The translations under genes were made by a program, and so were the position numbers. DNA of 64,000 bases from Tuctoria greenei. Taxonomy: Eukaryota; Streptophyta; Magnoliopsida; Poales; Poaceae. The stretch lies in the NCBI GenBank assembly GCA_036927565.1, contig JAYESD010000002.1:78057735-78121734 (forward strand), given 5' to 3'. Under the pieces are notes generated by a model that saw only the letters and a program-made list of their open reading frames with translations, had not been told where the DNA came from and searched no databases. Shown piece by piece: positions 54,916 through 64,000 of the stretch (positions are counted from its first letter, which is position 1; each line of letters starts with the position of its first letter).

Positions 54916-57900
54916 CCGCGTGGCCCACTCCCTCTTCTTTTCTATTCTTTTTTGTGGCCCACTTCTCCCCGTGCGCGCAGCCTGGCCTGGCCCAAGGTCG
55001 AACCAACCTTCTTCCACCTTTGGCACTGCCTCCTGCACCCAGTAAATCCGCCAACACCTTCCGCTCCACCCTTTTTGCCCACCGTCGCATCCCTCCTTTC
55101 CATCGCCAGCTAGCAGTCGCTCGAGTCTCTACTGCACCATCATAATGCCAATGAAACGCGCGCGGCAAGGAACACCCTGCCGCACCGCCTTGCCAGTCGA
55201 GCGCATGAAAAGCAGCACCGACTAACGTCTCGCCCCAAACTACCTCTCTTGGCCTAGGAAAATGGTACCCCTCTCCCTCATTCACTCTCGCGAGTTGTCC
55301 TCACACTTCCACTACACATCTCGGAGCTCAGACGACCCTCCCCGAGTGGAACTTCATCGTTCCCCACTTTCTTCCTCATTGTCGGCAACCTCGCCCGTTC
55401 TGACATGGCAGAGATGAGGTAATCCAAGTAACATCTACCATTGATTCATAATAGCCTAGGACACATAGAACATTCATTGCCTTATCACTTAGTGCACCAC
55501 TGTATTGATCTCCATGGACCCACGCCAGCGTTGCAGCACGCCATAGTCGCCAACGAGATAGGAGCTCCTTCCACCCGTGCAACCATGCTCATAAGTTGAG
55601 CCTTGATGTTTAGAACACGGTGGGGTACTTAGTTTGGGACGAGGAGCAAGGGAAGGCAGACCTCGCCGAGCCGCCGCCTTGCTCACCGCATCCCCCTATC
55701 GCCGGCCTCCGTGGAACACTCCCCGACCAAGCCGAGAGTGGCAGCGCGGACCCCACACTCTAGAACCCCCCCCCCCCCCCCCCCTCCCCGACACACTAGT
55801 TCCTCGAGATTTTGCGAGCACGAGTAGTCCCCAGGTGCGTCGCTGCAATCTGCTTCCGGCCGCCTAGGGCGCCGGTCTGACATAGCTAATATACCCAGCA
55901 GCTTTGTCGCACACTACCGCACCTGCTTGCTCGCCAGTTCAATGCCAAACCGAGTGCGCAGGCTTATTTGTCAAATGCCGTCGCCGGCAAGCTCTCAGGG
56001 CCGCCTACAGCCGCCTACCTTATTTTGTAAATGCAGTGCCCACACGTGCACACTCACATCGCCGATGCTCAGCCCCAAAGAAGAAATCGTGCACGGAGTT
56101 GCACGTTGAGCTACCGTCGTCGCTGTCCCGGCAGCCTGCCTCTGGCTCCTCTGCTCAGTGAGCTCACTGCCCACGTGGCGCACATATGGCGGCCACATGA
56201 ATTCCACGTCACAACACCAAGATGCCACAGTCAGCTCCACATGCGCAAGCCCCACAATCCCTCTTTCGTGCACTTGGTCCATGGACCACAGGCCCTAGCA
56301 CGCCCTGTCCCCTAGGCCCACTGGACCCACTAGTCATCCTTATCAATACAAAGAAAGAAAATGCTAACCACACACACTAATCACCAGACCCACAACCAGC
56401 CTCGCTGCTCAACGTTAAAATGCAAGGCCTACCCATGTTTCGTACACAGAAATAAATAAAATGCATTTCTGAATAGAAGAAAATTCTGGAACATTCTCGA
56501 AAAAACATTTGCTGCATGTAGAACATATTAAATTGATTAAAAGTACAATTATTATTGGCTCCCCAAATATAAAGTAACCCATTAAGAAATTAAAAAGAAT
56601 TCATGTTTAGGCCTGAAATGATAAACCTTTTACAAAAGATTTTCTAGGAACTCCCTAAAATTATTTAATGAGTACTATAGCATGAATTAGAGATATTTAT
56701 CTCAAATAAATTATTTGAAATAGAGAAATACTTATATTTTGTTAGAAATCACTAAATTAATTGGGACTTGGGGAAATGCATGTTTAGTCTCCAAAACCAA
56801 TAATTATCTGCAAATATCTAAGAATATTATTTCACCTCTAAAATACAACGTAACTAGTATTTGTCTAATATGAATATGGGATAGGAAATTGATTATCATT
56901 CCTAGAGGAAAAACATGTAAATATTCATAATTAGTAGAAGACACATAGAAGCCTCTACTAAAATAATCACTTCACAAATTACACTCTAAATATTTGTAAG
57001 GGTATGCTGAATAAGACTTCTAGAGTAGTAATGTGAAAGAATAAATCAAGTGTTCATAAATTAATTACCCTCATTATAGAAAGGCCACTAAGAAGCCATC
57101 AATTGGTAAAATATCACATGCAAAGCCTAGATAAGAAAATGACATCAATAGTAGTCCTATGAGAAACTCTATTGAGCATGTAGCAGAGGAGTTTTAAGAT
57201 ATGCTTAAGACTTTTAGAGCATACTAAGAAAACAATACATAATAAATGGTATAAGTATATAAATCATACACTAATATTGAAATAAAAATATTGTTCGGTT
57301 CACGAATATTAGAACCTATGCTTAGTCATTAAAATGAGACTTGCATTATTGAAAATTTAGTGAATATCCTAATATGAATATAGGTTAATTAAAAGAAAGT
57401 TCATAGAAATTGTGGTTAACTCGTCAACCACAATATAAGTAATTTATAATATAAACTAGTGAGTTCGCACTAACTGTCATAAACCATGTAAATGCTTAGA
57501 AGCTTGAAGAAAACTTGTTAAACCCCAAGATTTGTAGTCATGTCAACATAACTATATAAAGATATAATTAGAAACCTATAGAGTGATAAAAGTGAGAATT
57601 AAGCAGTTAAACTAAAGAACAATAAAACCATTATAGCCTTTCAACGATCATTTAGATAATCAACAATAGTAATGTTTCCAAATAGGACACCAGTAGAATG
57701 ACACATTCTCCGATAAACCTTATAAGAATCTTAATAACAATGTTATCGAATGATTGTTTGTATTTATTAAAGTTTTATATGGATTTTTTTGAATCTTTAT
57801 CGATGATTCATATTTTGTTTGCGTAGCTACGTACTTAGTAATCGGAGAGTTCGTGAAGGAATGTCAAGACCTGGATCGCAAATAACTGGACAAAGAATCT

Positions 57901-57921
57901 GATAAATATCATAAAGGCAAG

Positions 57922-59521
57922 TGAAAGTGCATCTTGGAATCCCTTGTGGGTTTTGGTTGATTTATGACAAGCAAATGAGATCCTAACCACATTTTTGAGA
58001 TGAGCACAAGTTCTAATGAAGGAATGAACAAAACGCCAAAAAGAAAGGAGAATGAGAAGCAATGCGGAAAAGAGCTCAAGAACCAAGTTTAGTAGATCAT
58101 TTTGTATGGAGTGTGTTAAGGAAACACACCCCAAGAGCTCAAGTACAAATAATCTCACACATTGCACAAAGTTATATAGGACCGGACTAGTTCGACGGAC
58201 CCCTGACTAGTCCGATATCTTTCTGTACCAGATCGGACAAGTCCTCACAATGCGGACTTGTCCACACAGTCCAGTTTTCACTGACCGGACTAGTTCGATA
58301 TCACCACGGACTAGTCCGATATCTCTCTGACTGGAATCAGACTAGTCCTCCCCAATGCGGACTAGTCCCTCAAACACTTCACAAGTTGCACAAAATCGGA
58401 CAAGTCCGATAACACCACAGACTAGTCCGATATCTTTCTGATGTCAATCGGACAAGTCCAATATTAGCACGGACTAGTCCGGAATCCCTCTGACCTAAAT
58501 AGGACAAGTCCTCCAAGTGCGGACTTGTTCCCCAAATTCACTAAGCGATTCACCTATCTGGACAAGTCCGATATTCATCGGACTAGTCCGAAGATTTCCA
58601 GAACGAAATCGGACTAGTCTGCTTTCTCTTTGGACAAGTCCGATATTTCGAGACACTTAGGGTTTCCTACATGCCGCACACCGGACTAGTCCGATGTCCA
58701 CCGCGGACTAGTCCGATGTTTCTAAACCCTAACGGTAACTTTTGGGAACCTCATATAAATAGGTGTGCACGACCCAACTTTCACCACGCCGTCACACCCT
58801 CCAAGAGCCTAGAAAACCCATCTCTCCACGCAATACAATGGAAGAAAGCATAATCCTTTGAGGATACACTTTGGATCTAAGGAGAGACAAGGTTCTTCAC
58901 TCATTGAGCTCTTGGTTTGATTGCCTAACACACTCCTGTGGTTTTCATTGTAATCTTAAGAGTGTGTTATTGGTGGTGTTCATCCTGTAATCTTGGGGAG
59001 CCCTCAACTTGTGAGAAGACCCCTTGAATTTGGTTATTTGCCCTTTGTGATTAGTGAAAAGGATTGGCCTCCATGGTGATCTGACGAGGGTAGGGTTGGA
59101 GAAGACCCGGTCCTTTTGTGGACTCCTCAACGTGGATGTAGGTTGCCTCTGTGGGAACCGAACCACGGGATAAAGAGCTTGTGTTCTTACTTTGCACACA
59201 TTGTTCTTACTCTTCATATCTATCTAGGGTTTCAATCAATCTTGTTTACATTACGTTGAAACATTGAATATAAGATTAACTTGTGCTACATCCTAGTTCA
59301 TAGTAGTGTGACACTCCAATTACAAGTACATTTCCGCTGCATACAGTCTAGGATCGAGATAATCGATCAAGCTTGATCAATCTAGTCGACACGCACCAGA
59401 CTAGTCCGCACTCTACCGAACTAGTCCGATATCTCGGGATTTGATTAGTTTGTTAAGTGTTGCAGGTTCCAACTGAAAATAAAAAGGCCTATTCACCGCC
59501 CCCCCATCTAGGCCACATTCA
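57922..59521 (+). mobile_element. Copia E 5' LTR
   Basis: 1600 bp from TGAAAGTGCATCTTGG to ATTCA, followed two bases later by TGGTATCAGAGC (59524-59535). TATAAATA lies at 58754-58761. From about 58185 to 58720 there are some 20 copies of a CGGACTAGTCCGAT-type palindrome, including GGACAAGTCC and GGACTTGTCC variants, and two more near 59396-59440. The second LTR is beyond the window. The upstream pentamer GCAAG (57917-57921) is the candidate duplication. Confidence 0.88.
58754..58761 (+). promoter_or_regulatory. TATA box of copia E LTR
   Basis: TATAAATA immediately downstream of the palindrome array, at the expected LTR promoter position. Called from motif and place. Confidence 0.55.
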
Positions 59522-59523
59522 AT

Positions 59524-59535
59524 TGGTATCAGAGC
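59524..59535 (+). other. Copia E primer binding site
   Basis: TGGTATCAGAGC, complementary to initiator tRNA-Met, two bases after the LTR end. Confidence 0.9.
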
Positions 59536-59573
59536 AGGACTCTTCAAAAGGAGACTAATCGCTCGAAGAGAAC

Positions 59574-60937
59574 ATGTCGAACATGAAGGACGTACACAAG
59601 AGCATCAACCAAGAGAAGGTTGAAGAAGAAAAGAACCAAAAATTGGAGAGGCTCCTTGAGGCCATTCAAGACTTTGAGGATGACGATGAGGAGACGCTGG
59701 AACTCAAGGCGCTCCTAAGGAAGAAAACCCTCTCCAAGGGAAAAGTGAAGATCAAAGACGAGAAGAAGAAGAAGGGGAGTAGTCACACCGACTACTCCCG
59801 ATATCCTTTCAACTACGATCGTCTTAATTCTAGCAATAATCACTATCTATCTATTCCACTTGGAAAAGCCCCACACTTTGATGGCAATGGCTACTCAATG
59901 TCGAGGCAAAACATGAAAATGCACTTGATTTCTCTCAATACAAGTTTGTGGCATATTGTATGTACAGAAATAGATATCCCAGACGACGATGAAGAGCTTA
60001 CACCAAGCCAAGAGCAAGCAATTTATCGGAATGCTCAAGCCGCTACATTCATTACTTCTTCACTCAGTCGGGACGAGTTCACCAAAGTGGACGGACTCGA
60101 GATTGCAAAGGAAATCTGGGACACTTTGCAAACTGCACATGAAGGCGATCGTCATGTGCGAGAGGCGAAGATCGAAATGATCAAAGGCGAATTGGGAAGA
60201 TTCGCCATCGAAGAAGATGAGTCACCACAAGACATGTACAACCGGCCAAAGACGCTCATCAACAAGGTTCGAGCATTCGGAAGCAAGAAGTGGAACGAAC
60301 ACGAGGTGGTGAAGCTCATTCTTAGAGCTTTCATGCCTCGCAATGTCACCTTGTGCTCGATGATTAGAGAAAGCCCCAGGTACAAGAAAATGACCCCGAA
60401 TGAGTTTCTTGAGAAGATCCTCAATTTCGAGATGATGGAAAAGCAAGCAAAGCATGTAAAGGATATTGCCGACCTCACCTCGGAAAAGAAGAAAGGGGTC
60501 GCATTGAAGTCCACTTGCAAGCCCTTGTCAAGAGAAGCTCGAGAAGCTCAACTAGAAGAAGATGGTGATGATGAGAGCAGCGACTTGGATGAAGATGACA
60601 TGATACTATTCATGAAGAAATTCTAGAGAATGATGAAGAAGAGACAAGGGGCTAAATCGAGTGAAGGGAAGTACAAGGAAAAATCAAGACCGAAGTTGAG
60701 GCGGGCATGCTATAACTGTGGTGAGTATAGCCACTTTATAGTTGATTGCCCATATGAAGAGAACAAGAAGAAGGCCAAGGAAACAAAGCCTCAACCAAAG
60801 AAGTTCTTCAAGAAGAAGAAGCAAGATGAACAAGCGCATCTAGGGAAGGAGTGGGACTCAGATGAGGAGTCCTCATCCGAAGAAGAAGAGGAGATGGCTA
60901 GCATAGCCATCGAGAAGACATCAAAGAAGTCCACTCT
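59574..60937 (+). pseudogene. Copia E gag (one in-frame stop, 3' end cut by gypsy D)
   Basis: Starts MSNMKDVHKSINQEKVEEEK, 39 bases after the primer site. A charged N-terminal helix-rich region is followed by the UBN2-type domain (EIWDTLQTAHEGDRHVREAK, IEMIKGELGRFAIEEDE and ILRAFMPRNVTLCSM). A TAG at 60624-60626 interrupts FMKKF/RMMKKRQG without changing frame, then comes a CCHC zinc knuckle, CYNCGEYSHFIVDCP (about 60709-60753), and a lysine and glutamate-rich tail. At 60938 the gypsy D LTR begins, so the rest of gag-pol, if present, lies beyond the window. The long N-terminal extension and LTR type recall SIRE/Maximus-like copia; that lineage call is tentative. Confidence 0.88.
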
Positions 60938-61794
60938 TGTCGGAGTGTGATTCCGACAATTCTCCTGGTACTACCGTTGGCAGACCACGGAGTTTGTAGT
61001 TCGGTTGTGGGTGAGCAGAGATTCAGAACACGATGGTAAGTTGACACGAGGATTTACATGGTTCGGGCCGCCTAAGCGTAATACCCTACTCCACGAGGTG
61101 TGTAGTTGTTGTATTGAGCATCTGAGAGCTTGTGGGCTAGTGTCAGAGCAGAGTATGGAAGAGAGCCCCCCCTGTGTATTGCTCGACCAGTCCTTTTATA
61201 GTACAAAGACTGGTCGTTACATCGTTAGTCTGGCCCGACATGTGACCCTGGTGGTTACTGATGTTTAATACACAATTAATGAGCTTAATTACCCTTAATA
61301 GTATGGTAACGTGCCTTGACAGTGGTGTTACTGGCATTAAGGACCCTCCGATCGTGTGTCATTAAGATGGTATTAATGACACTTAACCGGGTCTTGAAGT
61401 CTTTAATTGTCCCTTGAAGGTCCGAGCCGTTGGGGGTCCACCGGTCTGTTTGTTGAAGTTGAAGGTTCGGCGATTGGACACGTGGCAGCTCCGGAGCTTA
61501 CCGTCTGGGACGTGTAGGTCCGGTGCTGTTGTACACGTGTCGGTACCGAAGCTTCCCTATGTCGGGGGTTAGTTCTGGGGGTGCCGCACAAGTATTTAGC
61601 CCGAAGCTTTCCAATGTGTGGGATGTAGCTCCGGTTGCAAGATACACGTGGCAGCACTAGGACTAACCATAGAAGGGAGGCAGATCCAGTTCCGAATGAC
61701 ACGTGGGGCCTTTGGAGGTCTTCAACTCAGACAGGTGAAGTTCCTTTTCTCTTTTTGCAGTCCCAAGGGGTATTCGATATGCAAGGTATCGATA
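60938..61794 (-). repeat. Gypsy D 3' LTR
   Basis: 857 bp, beginning TGTCGGAGTGTGATTCC and ending GGTATCGATA. Related members end in CGACA, so the canonical CA has become TA here. Confidence 0.88.
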
Positions 61795-62022
61795 GTGGCC
61801 CCCTGGGCCCACCTCTGGGAGAGACCTTTTGGATGAAGTCGTTCTGCCGGAGGTGGGTCCATCCTTTGGTTTTTGAGCCGTGTCTTCAAGGGTCTTTAGA
61901 TGTGCCGTTGGCAGTAGTTTGCAGTTAAACCATCGCCGCATGGCATATCCAGGATGCGACAGGTGAGATCTGAGCGTGCGGATCTCACGCAATTGAAGGT
62001 CGCTGGTTCCCGATATGAAAAC

Positions 62023-63394
62023 CGTTCAAGAAGGAGCGCGCTGGCGATATGGTGTACTTCTCCGCGTACGCCATGGTTGGACTGATCCCACCCTTCTCCA
62101 CTTTTCTCTTGATGCTGCTAGACTTCTATGGTCTGCAGTTGTACCACCTCGGTCCTCACTCCATTCTTCTCGTGTCCACCTTCGTCCACTTCTGCGAGAT
62201 GTGGGTGGGTATTCCCCCTTGCGTCGAGCTCTTCTGCACCTTCTTCACTATCCACACCACCGGCAAGAGTGACGAGTACCTTGGCTTCTATTATTTTGTG
62301 AAGCGCAAGAAGTGCCCGTAAAAGTACTTGAGGTCGTTCCCTTCTGGCAAGTGGGACGATTGGAAGAAGGATTGAATTTTCATCACGACAGAGGAGCACG
62401 AGAAGTTGGAGCTGCCCGAAGGCCTCCCCAATGTCAACACTGAAGCTTGGAGCGATGTTCCGGTGCTATCGGACGCCTTCAACCCTGCCCTGACCAGGAT
62501 CCGCCAATGTGTGGAAGGAGCGGTGACTCCCCAGGTGGTCTTTTGCAACTTCCTGGTCAACAGGTGGGCTCCGCTGAAGAAGAGGGAGAAGTTCGCCTGG
62601 GCCCTCAACAGCGTGATGGACGATGACTGGATTGAGGCCGGTTTGAAGTCCAACCTGGAAGGCGCAGCTTTGGAGCTTCACCTCAAGAAGTTCCAGCATG
62701 ACATCGACATCGAGGGCAATGACTTGACTCCTCCAGCGGATTTTCTCCCTCTGAACATGGAGCCGGAGTTCAGCAAGATGCTGGTGCTTGACGACCACAG
62801 AAGTTGAGAGGCATTCGACCACTGGGTTGGCGACCCCCAGAGCTTCTGAGGGTGGTCCCCCTTCCACTGCGAGATAGAGAGTTGAAGTCGTAGGCAAAGG
62901 CAAGGAGTTGGCCGAACCCTCTAGCCGCAAGAGGAAGTTGAAGCATTCTGACGGGAGGTCCGTCAGACATGCTCCTTCCACAGCAGCTCCCTCTCCCCGA
63001 TGGAGGAGGTCTTCGGCGGCAACAGCCACTCCAGCATCGGCATCTCCCCAGGACGCTAGCTCCGTCCATGTGGCTCCGATACCAGGGCCAGCTGAGGGAT
63101 CTAGGTACGAGGGTCCTTCTGAGTCGAGGGGGGTCTCAACCAAGATGACACTGACGGCGACAACAAGCTCCGGGGAGTCTTCCAGAGCTGCTACGCCAGT
63201 GGTGACAGGGTCCGGTCCTGAGCGTCCGGTGAAAAGGTTCTGCGCTAGCTGGAGCAGCAGACTTCCGAGGTAAATTTAATTTTTTACCTCAGTTGATTGT
63301 TTCTTGTTGTAACCATATTTTGAGTTTCTTCGTCCTTCATCCACAGGGTACCCAAGAAAGGGGCTGAAGCTCTAGTTTCTACAGCAGCAACTGG
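62023..63394 (+). pseudogene. Gypsy D antisense ORF (Transposase_28-type), N-terminally deleted
   Basis: Homologous to 21713-24000 in gypsy A. It opens inside the family domain (FKKERAGDMVYFSAYAMVGL), continues with HLGPHSILLVSTFVHFCEMW, and meets stops near 62321 and 62374. It then runs open from 62406 (LPEGLPNVNTEAWSDVPVLS ... KKREKFAWALNSVMDDDWIE) to 62807. After another stop the serine-rich linker (62908-63269) precedes an intron at 63270-63346; joining gives RLPR-VPKKGAE. About 425 bases of N-terminal coding sequence are missing relative to gypsy A. Function unknown. Confidence 0.72.
63270..63346 (+). other. Candidate intron in gypsy D antisense ORF
   Basis: Donor CCGAG/GTAAATTT and acceptor CATCCACAG/GG, 77 bp, T-rich. 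Same site and phase as the 75-bp intron at 23851-23925 in gypsy A, although the intron sequence has diverged. Confidence 0.75.
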
Positions 63395-63877
63395 TTACCG
63401 TGTGGGTACGTCGCGCCCGGAAGGCAGCGAAGTCACCTGTTGAGATGCAGCACGCCTCCTATGTTGTGAAGCGTGCGGACCAAGTCTACCCGACATGGTT
63501 CGATGCTGCGATGGGGCCCGCCCCAAGGGGGGAGGACCTTGGTTGCTGATGCGATCGGCTGCTGCTGCAACCAAATGTTCCACATCAGCTCTCCACTGCC
63601 CCATTGCACCTTGGGATGCTCCTGGAGGCGGTGGATGTTGGAGAAGAGCACGCGCAACATGGAACACGTGTTTAGGGTTGTTGTTCGCCGATGCAGTGAC
63701 CGACGCGGACGCCCCATCTCGACGTTTAGCTTGATTCACCATAGCGGATGGTGGCAGTGGTGGCATAACTCCTGCTGGAGCCGTAGCACCTGCTGGCTGC
63801 TGCATGTTGGAGGGATTGCCTCCAGCAGGTTGCGCAGCAGGGTTGCTGTTGGACGATTCAGCAGCAGAGTTCACCAT
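63395..63877 (-). pseudogene. Gypsy D gag, N-terminal part only
   Basis: ATG at 63877 (MVNSAAESSNSNPAAQPAGG), continuing MQQPAGATAPAGVMPPLPPS and MGQWRADVEHLVAAAADRIS. The frame is open for the whole segment and is better kept than in gypsy A, whose matching part (33468 downward) has stops. It ends at about 63395 at the deletion junction, before the Retrotrans_gag core. The MVN start is supported by both copies. Confidence 0.7.
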
Positions 63878-63914
63878 CCTTGAATCTCGGGCGCCCCCTA
63901 CCTGGCGTGCCAAC

Positions 63915-64000
63915 TGTCGGAGTATGATTCCGGTAATTCTCCTGGTACTACTGTTGGCAGACCGCGGAGTTTGTAGTTCGGTTGTGGGCGCGCAGAGATT
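63915..64000 (-). repeat. Gypsy D 5' LTR, first 86 bases
   Basis: TGTCGGAGTATGATTCCGGT matches the start of the LTR at 60938 with few changes. The remainder is outside the window. Confidence 0.88.

Larger units (their letters stand above)
47187..57921. mobile_element. Possible long gypsy LTR (element G), interrupted
   Basis: TGTCACAGCCCAAATTCAAA at 47187 looks like the start of a grass gypsy LTR. The sequence up to 48062 and then 54916-57921 is AT-rich and non-coding in style, and near 57860-57900 ACCTGGATCGCAAATAACTG resembles internal gypsy LTR text. The 48063-54915 element and copia E interrupt it. The far end is not visible, so this is a tentative reading. Otherwise 54916-57921 has no supported gene; a run of about 20 C occurs at 55767-55787. 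Confidence 0.35.
60938..64000 (-). mobile_element. Gypsy D: pol-less derivative of the gypsy A family (runs off window)
   Basis: 3' LTR 60938-61794, interior 61795-63914, start of 5' LTR at 63915 continuing past the window. The interior is only 2.1 kb: the antisense ORF (with intron) and the first part of gag. All of protease, reverse transcriptase, RNase H and integrase are missing. Candidate left duplication ACTCT at 60933-60937. Inside the 3' LTR a minus-strand TATAAAAG lies at 61193-61200. It keeps both LTRs, a primer-site-like motif (63900-63914) and a purine-rich tract, the cis parts needed to be copied in trans. Confidence 0.85.

Overview
The window looks like grass (Poaceae) nuclear DNA. 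It holds one recognisable host gene in 64 kb, with plant-type introns. The rest is mostly nested plant transposable elements: Ty1-copia, Ty3-gypsy, CACTA, hAT, Tourist-like and Stowaway-like. The host gene belongs to glycosyltransferase family 61, which is expanded in grasses, and the repeat classes fit a panicoid-type grass. The species cannot be named from the sequence alone.

Layout. Positions 1-1577 are the 5' end (gag start and LTR) of a minus-strand copia element. 1.85-2.35 kb is one end of a CACTA element. 3.24-4.09 kb is a non-autonomous hAT element with a perfect 8-bp target duplication, and 4.52-4.97 kb is a Tourist-like MITE. 6.55-8.68 kb (minus strand) is the three-exon GT61 gene, reconstructed with phase-consistent splice sites to 578 residues. 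From 9.58 to 46.12 kb there is a nest whose layers can be peeled apart by target duplications and restored reading frames. The outer layer is copia A (plus, about 5.0 kb once insertions are removed). Its gag is split by a large Tat-like gypsy element (10.69-34.35 kb, minus), which in turn holds a complete 9.55-kb CACTA element (11.53-21.08 kb). The copia A RNase H is split by a gypsy solo LTR, itself split by copia B (39.48-45.73 kb, minus). Smaller insertions in copia A are a MITE in its left LTR and a CACTA-like miniature before its reverse transcriptase.

Beyond 46.1 kb there are two abutting Stowaway-like MITEs, then an AT-rich block that may be a long gypsy LTR. That block is interrupted by an element with 2.88-kb LTRs and a roughly 1.1-kb non-coding interior (48.06-54.92 kb). 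From 57.92 kb there is a copia E 5' LTR and gag. The gag is broken at 60.94 kb by a pol-less gypsy derivative (element D) that runs off the window.

The most interesting signals are these. The gypsy family carries a long reading frame antisense to gag-pol, with an in-frame GT-AG intron at the same place in two copies, and one of those copies has lost all of pol. Two different copia LTR families carry arrays of short near-palindromes just upstream of their TATA boxes. A 73-bp tandem array lies between pol and the antisense ORF. A perfect 12-bp-arm hairpin and the 36-kb nest lie just upstream of the GT61 gene. All transposon genes here carry stops or frameshifts. I ran no searches: domain names come from recognising family motifs, and coordinates were counted by hand.
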